DNA from: Bacteroidota bacterium | GTDB lineage: Bacteria; Bacteroidota; Bacteroidia; Bacteroidales; UBA7960 | Assembly (NCBI GenBank): GCA_007693555.1 | Contig: REDJ01000127.1 | Location: 1 to 49,505, forward strand | Reading direction: 5' to 3' | Length of the DNA: 49,505 bases | Part shown: positions 26,753-35,537 of the stretch, piece after piece | How the letters are laid out: each line of letters opens with the position of its first letter | Numbering within the stretch: position 1 is the stretch's first letter | Notes under the pieces: generated by a model | What the model was told of the DNA's origin: nothing | Databases searched by the model: none | The model's input: the letters and a program-made list of their open reading frames with translations, nothing else | Translations under genes and position numbers: made by a program

Positions 26753-27214
26753 ATGAACGAAAAAGTAAAAGAACTAAAAGTATCAGCCATTGAAAATGGT
26801 ACTGTTATAGACCACATACCCGCAAGTGCAGTATTCCAGGTAATTAAAATGCTGAAGCTTGATGAATTTGACCAAATGGTATTATTTGGCACCAACCTGG
26901 AAAGCAAAAAATACGGAAGTAAGGGAATTATAAAGGTAAGTAACAAGTTTTTCAAACCGGAAGAACTGAATAAAATTTCACTGGTTGCTCCTCATGCAAG
27001 TGTAATTGAGATAAAAGATTACCAGGTTGTGAAGAAAACAATTGTGGAAATTCCAGACAATATAACAGCCATAGTGAAGTGTTTTAATCCCAATTGTATC
27101 ACCAATATTGAAGTTATTACTACCCGATTCGATGTGGTTGATAAAGAAGAAATCAGGCTGAAGTGCAGGTATTGCGAAAAAATTACGGTGAAAAACAACA
27201 TGGTTTTTAAGTAA
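26753..27214 (+). CDS. pyrI: Aspartate carbamoyltransferase regulatory subunit
   Basis: 153 residues. The N-terminal nucleotide-binding domain contains LKVSAIENGTVIDHIP (8-23). The C-terminal zinc domain has the four cysteines at 110, 115, 138 and 141 (spacing CxxxxC and CxxC), as in E. coli PyrI, where zinc is needed for contact with PyrB. It binds CTP and ATP allosterically. It would be transcribed with pyrB, unless transcription begins within the repeat-rich gap that separates them. Confidence 0.96.
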   Translation: MNEKVKELKVSAIENGTVIDHIPASAVFQVIKMLKLDEFDQMVLFGTNLESKKYGSKGIIKVSNKFFKPEELNKISLVAPHASVIEIKDYQVVKKTIVEIPDNITAIVKCFNPNCITNIEVITTRFDVVDKEEIRLKCRYCEKITVKNNMVFK

Positions 27215-27293
27215 GATTTCCTGCCATAATATCACATAAAAAAAAATGTGCCGGGATTGATATTGTAATTGATGAATTTTTTTAACTGTATCA

Positions 27294-27326
27294 TTGTATA
27301 CACCCCTGAAAAGTGTTTTATCTTTG
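27294..27326 (+). promoter_or_regulatory. Promoter for the metalloprotease/TolB-like gene
   Basis: TATCTTTG (27319-27326) is a good -7 box and a TTG at 27294-27296 lies 22 bp upstream. Transcription from about 27333 would exclude the ATG at 27313 and fits the ATG at 27355. Confidence 0.5.
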
Positions 27327-27354
27327 CTTTGATAACAAACCCGGAAACAAACCT

Positions 27355-30246
27355 ATGGATATAAAACTTTTGTTCAGACTAATATTTTTTTGCTTCATTT
27401 TCCTCCAAGGCACTCAAACATATGCCCAGTTCTACTCAGCCGGACAGGATCCTGCCAGTATCCGGTGGAAACAGATCAATACGGAAAATTTCCAGGTAAT
27501 TTTTCCGGATAATTATGAAGAACAGGCCAGGTACATTGCAGATATCCTTGAGCATTCCTATGAATATGCAACAAAAAGTCTGAACCATAATCCGCGCAAG
27601 GTTTCGGTAATAGTGCATAACCAGACAGTTATATCCAATGGTTTTGTTTCATGGGCACCCCGACGCATTGAACTGTATACAAATCCACCAGCCAATAACG
27701 ACACCCATGACTGGATGGAACGACTTGTATTGCACGAATTTCGTCATGTAGTACAGATTGACAAACTCAATCAGGGGCTTACACGGATTCTGGGATATAT
27801 TGTTGGCGAACAGGCTGTTGGTGCCGTGCTGGGACTTTTTGTACCTATGTGGTTCCTGGAAGGTGATGCAGTGGCTATGGAAACAGCTTTTACATTTGGC
27901 GGACGTGGCAGATTGCCACAGTTTGAGCAAGGATTAAGAGCCCAGATATTGACCCGTGGCAAGTATTCTTTTGATAAAGCTTATTTTGGTTCATATAAAG
28001 ACCATGTACCCAATTTTTATGAACTGGGCTATCAACTGGTAAGTATGGCCCGTATTGAAAAAGGAGCCAATGTGTGGAGCGGAGTTATTGACAATGTGGC
28101 ATTCATGCCCATTTCACCTATTCCCTTCTCAAGAGGCATGGAAAGAGAAACAGGACGCAACAAAGACCAACATTATAAACACACTTTTACAGTTCTGGAT
28201 TCGCTTTGGCGAAACCAAAAGGATCAACATGAATATACACATGGTGAAATAATCAGCAGAGAAAACAAACTCTTTACCCAGTATACACAGGCATTTTTTG
28301 TTAATGATAGCACTGTAATTGCCCTGAAAACAGGACTAAAGGACATACCCCAAATTGTTAAGATCTCTTCAGATGGCATAGAAGAAAGGCTGTTTGCTCC
28401 CGGCTGGTACTTTCCCAATGCCTTTGATTATGCTGCCGGCAGGCTTGTATGGAACGAGCAACGGCCCGATCCCCGCTGGGAACATCGCAACTGGTCAGAA
28501 ATCATGATTTATGACATAGAGACAAATAAGAGAATTCGTCTGACCAGAAAAGGTCGCTTCTTTGCCCCCGCCCTTTCCTATGATGGAACGCGCATCGCTG
28601 CAGTGGAAACCACCGAAACGAGCCAATATGCAATGGTGATTCTGGACTCAGAAACAGCTGAAGAGTTATTCCGGTTCAGCTATGAAAGTAATGATTTTAT
28701 TATGGAGCCGGCATGGCACCCCAATGGTGAAAAGATCGCCATAATTGCAGTGGATGCAAGGGGAAAACGCATTGACATCATTGACATCCGCAATCAAAAC
28801 CACAGAACCATTTTACCGGCTTCCCATACGGAGATTTCCTCTCCCCGCTTTATGGGTGATGACATTATTTTTACAGGAACTTGGTCCGGAATCAACGGTA
28901 TTTACCGGTTGAAGCCCGACTCAACTGAACCACAAAAAATCATCTCTCCGGTATTCGGTGCCGATTTTGCAGCAGCTTCTGATAGTTATATTATTTGGTC
29001 GGATTACAGTGCTGATGGATACCGGCTGATGAAAAAACCTATTGACCAACTGGAACCAATTTCAATTGACAAGATTGAGGACCATTCACCAAAGTTTCAC
29101 CAAATCCTTGCCCAACAAGAGGAAACAGTGATAACTAAGGAGAATATTACCCGCAGGGAGCACGAAATAAAACCTTACAGCAGATTGCGAAACCTTTTTC
29201 ACCTGCACAGCTGGGCACCGGCCTATATTGATGGGGCCAGTCAGGAAGCCGGAATAGGTGCATCCATGCTGTTTCAAAACAAACTCAGCACATCTTTTGC
29301 CACAGTTGGCTACCTTTGGGATGTTGATGAACAGACAGGAAAATTCAGTACTGTATTTTCTTACCAGGGTTGGTATCCTGTGATTGATTTGATTGCTGAA
29401 TCGGGACACAGGAGATTATATTACCAGGATGGAGAAAATATCAATAACATTCTTTGGACTGAAAACCAGTTTTTGCTTGCTCTTTCAATTCCTTTTCGTT
29501 TTCAGCGCAACGATAAATTCTATGGTTTAATCCCCATGATAAGCGGGGGGCTGAACCAGGCACTTCGTAACCGGCACACGCCTGATACACTCTTCCTTGA
29601 TAACAACAGATATTTTGCTTTGCAGGACAACCAGGTTTACAGCCATACCTGGCGTATTACGGGTTACCGCCAGAAACGCAGTGTAGCAAGGGATATTTTC
29701 CCGCGATTTGGTCAGATCATAGATTTACAATACAGGCATTCACCATTTCAGGAATTTGGAATGGGGAGTATTTTTGCAGCCAGGGGAATTTTTTATTTCC
29801 CCGGTTTTATCAGGCACCAGGGATTCAGGTTCAGTGCAGGACACCAGGAGAAGCGGCAGAATGAACCCCAACCCAACGTAATTAATTATTCTTACGGTAA
29901 CATCTTGCCATTTCCAAGAGGGACACTATCGCGCGAGCTCAAATCTCTAAGTACTTTTACATTTGATTATGCTTTCCCAATGCTATATCCTGATATGAGC
30001 ATCCGTGCTGTCATTTACCTGATGCGTTTGCGCGGATATGTATTTTCTGATATTGCACGTGCCACTACATTTCCTGATCCTGAAAACAACAGGCAGGAAA
30101 CATATAATCTGAGGTCATCAGGTTTCGGAATTGTGGGTGACATGCATCTTTTCCGATTTATAGCGCCAATTTCACTGGGAGTGCAGGTTGCATTTCCGGA
30201 AAACGAAGACTTAAACCTTCAGTTGATTCTGGGAGTGAGGTTTTAA
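27355..30246 (+). CDS. Secreted MA-clan metalloprotease-like / TolB-type propeller / outer-membrane barrel protein
   Basis: 963 residues from the ATG at 27355, which begins MDIKLLFRLIFFCFIFL, a good signal peptide ending YAQF; an ATG 42 bp upstream would translate the promoter. A gluzincin-type core follows, HEFRH at about 127-131 and WFLEGDAVAMET about 50 residues later, matching HExxH plus EGxA. Residues of about 320-600 carry TolB-like WD40 repeats (SYDGTRIAAVE, AWHPNGEKIAIIAVD). The last 300 residues look like beta strands ending LILGVRF, an outer-membrane barrel. Many Bacteroidota have such proteins, usually annotated as TolB-like. Substrate and activity are unknown. Confidence 0.8.
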   Translation: MDIKLLFRLIFFCFIFLQGTQTYAQFYSAGQDPASIRWKQINTENFQVIFPDNYEEQARYIADILEHSYEYATKSLNHNPRKVSVIVHNQTVISNGFVSWAPRRIELYTNPPANNDTHDWMERLVLHEFRHVVQIDKLNQGLTRILGYIVGEQAVGAVLGLFVPMWFLEGDAVAMETAFTFGGRGRLPQFEQGLRAQILTRGKYSFDKAYFGSYKDHVPNFYELGYQLVSMARIEKGANVWSGVIDNVAFMPISPIPFSRGMERETGRNKDQHYKHTFTVLDSLWRNQKDQHEYTHGEIISRENKLFTQYTQAFFVNDSTVIALKTGLKDIPQIVKISSDGIEERLFAPGWYFPNAFDYAAGRLVWNEQRPDPRWEHRNWSEIMIYDIETNKRIRLTRKGRFFAPALSYDGTRIAAVETTETSQYAMVILDSETAEELFRFSYESNDFIMEPAWHPNGEKIAIIAVDARGKRIDIIDIRNQNHRTILPASHTEISSPRFMGDDIIFTGTWSGINGIYRLKPDSTEPQKIISPVFGADFAAASDSYIIWSDYSADGYRLMKKPIDQLEPISIDKIEDHSPKFHQILAQQEETVITKENITRREHEIKPYSRLRNLFHLHSWAPAYIDGASQEAGIGASMLFQNKLSTSFATVGYLWDVDEQTGKFSTVFSYQGWYPVIDLIAESGHRRLYYQDGENINNILWTENQFLLALSIPFRFQRNDKFYGLIPMISGGLNQALRNRHTPDTLFLDNNRYFALQDNQVYSHTWRITGYRQKRSVARDIFPRFGQIIDLQYRHSPFQEFGMGSIFAARGIFYFPGFIRHQGFRFSAGHQEKRQNEPQPNVINYSYGNILPFPRGTLSRELKSLSTFTFDYAFPMLYPDMSIRAVIYLMRLRGYVFSDIARATTFPDPENNRQETYNLRSSGFGIVGDMHLFRFIAPISLGVQVAFPENEDLNLQLILGVRF

Positions 30247-30248
30247 AG

Positions 30249-30304
30249 ATGTCAAATGTTTGATGTCAAATGTTTGATGTCGAATGTATGATGTCGAATG
30301 TATT
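30249..30304 (+). repeat. 7-bp tandem array after the TolB-like gene
   Basis: Eight 7-bp units all begin ATGT: ATGTCAA, ATGTTTG, ATGTCAA, ATGTTTG, ATGTCGA, ATGTATG, ATGTCGA, ATGTATT. It starts 3 bp after the stop codon. The pattern is also a 14-bp repeat of paired units. Confidence 0.9.
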
Positions 30305-30387
30305 GAAAGTAGGTTTGGGGAATAACTTCATATTGCTAATAAGACTGCTTATAATGCCTAAGAAGAGTTTTAATCCTGAGACTTCCA

Positions 30388-30462
30388 ACATTTGACATAC
30401 GATCCCGTATAGGCGTGATTTCAAGCCTATGGCTTTCAACATGATACATCTGACATTTGACA
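30388..30462 (-). repeat. Inverted copies of the ATGTCAA repeat downstream of wecA
   Basis: On the minus strand, right after the wecA stop codon, come TCAAATG, TCAGATG and TATCATG (30460-30440). A further inverse copy, plus-strand ACATTTGACAT, lies at 30388-30398. Between them ATAGGC (30409-30414) and GCCTAT (30425-30430) form a hairpin. The array mirrors the one after the convergent gene. Confidence 0.7.
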
Positions 30463-31539
30463 TTAAATCTTCTCCTTTTCCTTGTTCATATTGGCAATCA
30501 TAAATAACACAGTTAACAGCCCAACAAAATATCCTCCATATAAGAAATTATGCCACATCTTCCATGTTGAAATGAAATTGGTAAGGAATAGAGTTAGCAT
30601 AATTGATACTACTGACAGGCCGACAAATACCCACCCTACCTGCCTGTCATTTAATCCGAGGTAAGAAAGATGGTGTGTTGTATGGTCCTTACCACCCACA
30701 AAGGGCGAACTGCCTCGCAAAATACGTTTGAAGGAAACCGTTGTAGTGTCAATGATGGGGAGAGCGAACAAGGTGATAACAGCGAAAAACCGCATCAATG
30801 CCGGAACATCTGTTTGAAAAGACATTCCATTCCATAAACAATTGATACCAAAAGCGGCAAGCAATATGCCCAAAAACTGACTTCCGGTATCACCCATAAA
30901 CATACGCGAAGGATGCCAGTTAAAATGCAAAAAGCCAATCAGAGATGCTATAGTGGCCAGCACAATTATGAACAAAGGGTTTTCAAATCCTCCACCCAAA
31001 AACATTCCAAGTAGAATAGCAACCAATATCCCTAAAGAAACAACAGCTGTAATGCCATCCATATTGTCAAGCATATTTATACTGTTCATCATTCCAACAA
31101 CCCAAAACAGTGTCAACGCATAGTTAAATAAATTACTGTCAAAAAGCTGAATATAAGAACCTGTGATTATTAAAATTACGCCACAAATCATTTGTGTAAA
31201 AACCTTAATTAATGGCCGGGTATTGTAAGCATCATCAAAGAGCCCCAGAAGAAACCCCACAGTTACAGCTAAGAGAATACCGAGCGTCCTCAGGTTAAAG
31301 AAATTTCCATCATCTGCAAACAGAAAAGACACAAAAATCAAGGAAAACAAGAAAATAATAAAAAAGGAAATACCCCCCAGCGATGGCTTTGAAGTTCCAC
31401 TCCAGCGGATAATGGTTTCGCTTGTGTTTCTTATTCCAAGTGTTTTTGCAAACTTCAGCAAAAAGCTGTTGATAATGAGCGAAAAAGCCAGACATGCTAT
31501 AAAAAATAATCCATATATTAATACCGGATTTTCTGGCAT
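30463..31539 (-). CDS. wecA: Undecaprenyl-phosphate sugar-1-phosphate transferase (WecA/TagO type, GT4-like membrane family)
   Basis: 358 residues with about ten membrane helices. It has the family signatures LFDDAYNTRPLIK (Asp-Asp pair near 101), NMLDNMDGITA and the HFNWHPSRMFMGDTGSQFLG loop. These polyprenyl-phosphate N-acetylhexosamine-1-phosphate transferases start O-antigen, teichoic acid or capsule chains by putting a sugar phosphate on undecaprenyl phosphate at the inner membrane. It is the last gene of the polysaccharide block. The sugar is not known, so the symbol is by homology only. Confidence 0.88.
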   Translation of the reverse strand: MPENPVLIYGLFFIACLAFSLIINSFLLKFAKTLGIRNTSETIIRWSGTSKPSLGGISFFIIFLFSLIFVSFLFADDGNFFNLRTLGILLAVTVGFLLGLFDDAYNTRPLIKVFTQMICGVILIITGSYIQLFDSNLFNYALTLFWVVGMMNSINMLDNMDGITAVVSLGILVAILLGMFLGGGFENPLFIIVLATIASLIGFLHFNWHPSRMFMGDTGSQFLGILLAAFGINCLWNGMSFQTDVPALMRFFAVITLFALPIIDTTTVSFKRILRGSSPFVGGKDHTTHHLSYLGLNDRQVGWVFVGLSVVSIMLTLFLTNFISTWKMWHNFLYGGYFVGLLTVLFMIANMNKEKEKI

Positions 31540-31576
31540 CAGATAAAGTTTTTAATTCAGATTATTGGTTTTATTC

Positions 31577-32119
31577 TTAAAAAGGACTGTTAAAATTGCG
31601 GAATGACCCTGCTGATTTATCTTTTTCCGAAACAATAGGATCAGATATCCCCCAATCAATGGCCAGATCAGGATCATTCCAGGCAAGTGCCATTTCAGAT
31701 TTGCGATTATATAATTGCGTGCATTTGTATGAAAAAATGGTGTTGTCCTTAAGGGTCAGAAATCCATGTGCAAATCCGGGCGGTATCCACAGCAGTTTTT
31801 TTTCTTCTGCTGAAAGAACTACCTTGTAATTTTTCCCAAATGTAGATTCGTTTTTTCTAAGATCAACCACAACATCAAGTGCTGAACCTCTAATAACACG
31901 CACCAACTTGCCCTGCTCCCAAGGTGGAAGCTGAAAGTGCAATCCTCTTAAAACATTTGCACCCGACATGGATTCGTTATCCTGAACAAAGTCAAGCTCC
32001 AATCCATACCTGGTAAAACGTTCTTTGTTCCATGACTCAAAGAAATAGCCTCTTGCATCTGCAAAAACATCGGGCTCAATCAAATATAAACCCCTGAACC
32101 CTGTTTCATTAACTTTCAT
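31577..32119 (-). CDS. rfbC: dTDP-4-dehydrorhamnose 3,5-epimerase
   Basis: 180 residues, the cupin fold of RmlC. The catalytic His61 is in LRGLHFQ, and the GFAHGFLTL, YKCTQLYNRKSE and WNDPDLAIDWG segments are typical. It makes dTDP-4-keto-L-rhamnose from the 4-keto-6-deoxy-glucose form. The other rhamnose genes rfbA, rfbB and rfbD are not in this window, so the pathway must be completed elsewhere. It lies between the wzc-like and wecA-like genes, so rhamnose or a related deoxysugar is probably in the polymer. Confidence 0.94.
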   Translation of the reverse strand: MKVNETGFRGLYLIEPDVFADARGYFFESWNKERFTRYGLELDFVQDNESMSGANVLRGLHFQLPPWEQGKLVRVIRGSALDVVVDLRKNESTFGKNYKVVLSAEEKKLLWIPPGFAHGFLTLKDNTIFSYKCTQLYNRKSEMALAWNDPDLAIDWGISDPIVSEKDKSAGSFRNFNSPF

Positions 32120-32210
32120 CAGTTCAATTAAAGATTTTAACCGGTAAGATTAATTTGCATGCATAAATTGTATTTTGAGCTTAAAAAGCATTATACATGC
32201 TTGTTTCATA

Positions 32211-34637
32211 TTATTTTCTAAATTTTATCAACCTCCACCAAAAGCTCTTTCGTTCCGTTGAATGCGGATCATCATAATAACCCAATTCTTCACCATGCTT
32301 CCCATAAAAATAGCCATATGAATATCCTTTCTCGTAACCATAGCTTGAATATTCACGATCTACCGCATTCAATACAACAGAAAGTCTTGAAACCTTGTTT
32401 TCTGTCATAAGTCTGTTGATATTCTGAATAAACATTCGCTTTGAGTAATTGGCCTTCAAAATGTAAACAGGATAATCAGCCATCAGAATACTTTTCATCC
32501 CATCGGTTACAATACCTACAGGAGGATTATCTACAATTACATAATCATATTTACTTTTCAGGTATTGGATTAACTCATCCATTTCTGCCTTAAGTATTAG
32601 TTCGGATGGATTGGGTGGAGGCGGTCCTGCGGTAATAAAATCAAGATTCTTTACTTTAGAAGGTTGAATACAATCCTCAATTTCATCAATTTTGGAAAGT
32701 ATTGTGCTCACACCTTTCACATTCTCCACGTTGAACCCCTTATGTATCTTGGGCATACGCATATCCAGATCAATTACCACAACCTTTTTATCGCTGAATG
32801 CAAGAATACCTGCAAGGTTCATTGCAAAAAATGTTTTTCCTTCACCTGATATGGTTGAGGTTACGGCAACCAGTTTTGAACCAGGAGTATTATCAATAAA
32901 CTGCAGATTGGTTCTAATGGCCCTTAAAGCCTCCGCAATCAAAGATTTAGGTTTCTTAAGTACAAGCAATTGATTGGGAGGTATGTCGCTTTTGTACCTG
33001 GGCAAAACACCAATTACAGGAGCATGGGTGTATTTCAGCAAGTCATGCAGAGAGGGAATCTCATTATAAAAAAGATATTTCAGAAGAAACACACCCAACC
33101 CCAGCACAATTGCAGCTAATAAACTACTAACATAAACCATCCTGGGAATCGGGGAAATGGGTCTGCCTGGTGTGCGTGACCTTTCCAGAATAACACTTTC
33201 CGAAACATATCCAGCTTTACTGATAGAGTATTCTGCTTTTTTCTCAACCAATTGATTATAAAACCTCTCATTTATTGAGTAAACACGCTGAAGCATACTA
33301 TATTCAACCAAACTGTACTGTCCGGTCTGATTCAGAAAATAACTCTCATAATCAACTATTTTTCCCCTTAGCTCATTTATACGATTCTGCAGATTTGCCT
33401 TGAGAGTAGATATGCTCTCTGCAAGAATTCTTTTCTGAATTTCAATCTGGTAATTCAGAGCTTCAATCTGCCTGCTCTCGGCTGTCACCTCATACAGCAA
33501 TCTTTCTCTATCAAGTAGCTGATCCTGCAATGTTCTGAGCATTCCTGAAATATTTCCCCTGAATTCGCTTCCAGAGAGTATAGCAATGAGTCGGAAAATA
33601 TCAGCTTCATCTTCAAATTGAAGACTCTTTTCTATCTCAGAAAAAATACTTTTTTCTAGCTGCAGCATAACAATCTGATTCTCAAAATCTGCTATTCTTG
33701 TTTGAAGCATGGGTAGCGGTGTAATAGTTACATCATCAATGCCATGTTCTTTTCTGAAATTTTCCAACTCAATTTCTGCAGTGGTCAGGGTACTTCCCAA
33801 CAAACTCAACTGCTGATCTATAAAAGCGAGTATATTATTGGCGCTTTCCGTTTTCTTTTCCAGATCATACATACCAAACTCCTCGGCAATGATATTAACG
33901 ATATCCGAAGCTTTGGCAGCATTGGTTCCCTGGTAATTTATCTGAATGGTTTTGGCTGCCGGATTCAGTACATTTATCTTTATATCACGACTATAGACAG
34001 AGGCAAGAGTTTCCGGATTGTTTAACACGAAGAAGAAATGATTGCGGCTGAACAGGCTTTGTTCTTCCCTAATCATATTAAAATTATGGACATTTATAAT
34101 GATATCCATCTCAGGTAAAGAGTTGGGCCCATTCACATGTATTTCATACTTTTTGGATTGGCCCCTGTGGGTAAAGGAAATGATAATATTCTCCTGGCTG
34201 ACAAAATCCAGGTAAACCGGAATTCCATAGATTGAGGGGTCTTTAACTATAATATCAACCGTAAAAGGTGAATTACGGTAAAGTTCATGATTCAGAACAC
34301 GCCCTTTAGAAAAATAGGATACATCCAGGGGTAGCCTTGACAATGCTCTTTGCAGAAAAACATCTGAGCGCATAAGTTCTAGTTGCCGGGCAATATCTTC
34401 TTCATAAATACCGGCAGTAGGCAAAATCCTTGTAGCCTGAAACTGTCCTTCCATTTGTATTATTGCCGAAGTCTGGAAAACAGGTGGAGTGTATCGCAGG
34501 TATATCCATGCACCTGCAACTGCTATTAATATAAAAATGATGGGAAAAAGAATATTCTTTTTGGCGATATAAAGAAATAGCTTTATATCGATCTCATCGT
34601 TAATAGTTGATATTTTTTTCAAAGAAGGGTTGGTCAT
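32211..34637 (-). CDS. Polysaccharide copolymerase / tyrosine autokinase (Wzz-Wzc type)
   Basis: About 808 residues. Membrane helices lie near 24-46 and 500-520, enclosing a periplasmic Wzz-like domain with coiled-coil stretches. The cytoplasmic BY-kinase has Walker A (ISGEGKTF, about 600), Walker A' (VVVIDLDMRMP) and Walker B (YDYVIVDNPP). The tail is crowded with tyrosines (about ten in 30 residues, for example YGYEKGYSYGYFYG), the autophosphorylation cluster. The ATG at 34637 avoids overlap with the export-lipoprotein gene; an ATG at 34664 would overlap it. It sets chain length and couples polymerisation to export. Confidence 0.92.
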   Translation of the reverse strand: MTNPSLKKISTINDEIDIKLFLYIAKKNILFPIIFILIAVAGAWIYLRYTPPVFQTSAIIQMEGQFQATRILPTAGIYEEDIARQLELMRSDVFLQRALSRLPLDVSYFSKGRVLNHELYRNSPFTVDIIVKDPSIYGIPVYLDFVSQENIIISFTHRGQSKKYEIHVNGPNSLPEMDIIINVHNFNMIREEQSLFSRNHFFFVLNNPETLASVYSRDIKINVLNPAAKTIQINYQGTNAAKASDIVNIIAEEFGMYDLEKKTESANNILAFIDQQLSLLGSTLTTAEIELENFRKEHGIDDVTITPLPMLQTRIADFENQIVMLQLEKSIFSEIEKSLQFEDEADIFRLIAILSGSEFRGNISGMLRTLQDQLLDRERLLYEVTAESRQIEALNYQIEIQKRILAESISTLKANLQNRINELRGKIVDYESYFLNQTGQYSLVEYSMLQRVYSINERFYNQLVEKKAEYSISKAGYVSESVILERSRTPGRPISPIPRMVYVSSLLAAIVLGLGVFLLKYLFYNEIPSLHDLLKYTHAPVIGVLPRYKSDIPPNQLLVLKKPKSLIAEALRAIRTNLQFIDNTPGSKLVAVTSTISGEGKTFFAMNLAGILAFSDKKVVVIDLDMRMPKIHKGFNVENVKGVSTILSKIDEIEDCIQPSKVKNLDFITAGPPPPNPSELILKAEMDELIQYLKSKYDYVIVDNPPVGIVTDGMKSILMADYPVYILKANYSKRMFIQNINRLMTENKVSRLSVVLNAVDREYSSYGYEKGYSYGYFYGKHGEELGYYDDPHSTERKSFWWRLIKFRK

Positions 34638-34641
34638 CCTT

Positions 34642-35406
34642 TCATTTAAAGAGTGAATACACAATTAGAGCTGTTGATAGCAAGGTAAGATATGGGCCAA
34701 TATTTTCCAGAATTCTTTGGGGCACTCTTTCTCTTGGTTCCACATAAATAATATCATTGGCCTGAAGCACAACGTCGGCGTTTCTTACTCCATCCAGTGT
34801 AGAGAGGTCAATGAGAAAAACCTGCGGATCGCGCAAATCTCCCCTGATTACTTTTACCCGCCTTGCTCTACCATCGGCAATGCCACCTGCCATGGCCAGG
34901 GCTTCAAAAAGATTGGTGTTGGTATTTTCCAGGTAAACTACTTTTGATGTTCCTCCCCTGCCGCCCGGAAAAACTATTACCCTGTTATTTGTTACCCTCA
35001 ATTGCACGAAAGGGCGGTTATAATATACCGAATACTTTTCTTCGAGAAATTTTTCTGCCTCCCGCAGGGTCATTCCCTTGAGTTTGACCCTGCCCAGAAC
35101 TGGCAGTTTAACGAAACCATCAAACTCTATATTGTAAATATGGTCTCCTCTTAAAAATTGTTGGGAAATGGGAGTTATAGGGTCTATAAGTTTTTCACCA
35201 TCGTTGGTAAACAATCTGAAGTACAATTCATCATTAGGGGCAAGGCGATATTCTTCCTGTATCCTGGCTTCATCTACAGAAGCAAATTCAAAATCCCCTG
35301 GTGTACGTAACATGCGTTCAGGATTGAGTACCTGGCATGAACTGAAAACAAGTAAAATGAGAAGAATTATCCCGGTATTTTTATGATTGCTTATTACGGT
35401 TGGCAT
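34642..35406 (-). CDS. Polysaccharide export lipoprotein (Wza-like)
   Basis: About 254 residues from the ATG at 35406. A lipoprotein signal ends LLVFSSC. The body has the polysaccharide export domain (YRLAPNDELYFRLF) and an SLBB-like segment (GFVKLPVLGRVKLKGMTLREAEKFL, then NLFEALAMAGGIADGRARRVKVIRG). The C-terminus has a hydrophobic helix (ILENIGPYLTLLSTALIVYSLF) that may cross the outer membrane, as the Wza helix does. An in-frame ATG at 35418 is 12 bp upstream, but it would sit almost on the predicted transcription start. The gene is followed closely by the tyrosine kinase gene. Confidence 0.9.
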   Translation of the reverse strand: MPTVISNHKNTGIILLILLVFSSCQVLNPERMLRTPGDFEFASVDEARIQEEYRLAPNDELYFRLFTNDGEKLIDPITPISQQFLRGDHIYNIEFDGFVKLPVLGRVKLKGMTLREAEKFLEEKYSVYYNRPFVQLRVTNNRVIVFPGGRGGTSKVVYLENTNTNLFEALAMAGGIADGRARRVKVIRGDLRDPQVFLIDLSTLDGVRNADVVLQANDIIYVEPRERVPQRILENIGPYLTLLSTALIVYSLFK

Positions 35407-35425
35407 CTGTATTGGCATTTGCCTG

Positions 35426-35459
35426 CAAAATTAACAAAAGCTTTGATTAAAAGCCGAAA
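35426..35459 (-). promoter_or_regulatory. Promoter for the export/kinase genes
   Basis: Minus-strand TAATTTTG (35433-35426) fits TAnnTTTG; a TTTC lies 22 bp upstream (35459-35456). Transcription from about 35420 leaves a leader of about 14 nt before the ATG at 35406. Confidence 0.4.
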
Positions 35460-35537
35460 ATTCGTGGCATTTAACATGCAAACGTATTGCAAGAAAGTAT
35501 GGGTCTGCAGCTTTATAATATTCTTTGAAATAGTTTG

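Noticed and set aside
27313-27354. An upstream ATG as start of the metalloprotease/TolB-like gene
   Set aside because: It would translate the predicted -7 box TATCTTTG and bury the signal peptide; 27355 is better.
34638-34664. Start of the wzc-like gene at 34664, overlapping the export lipoprotein gene
   Set aside because: The ATG at 34637 removes the overlap and gives a normal N-terminus; the longer start cannot be excluded.
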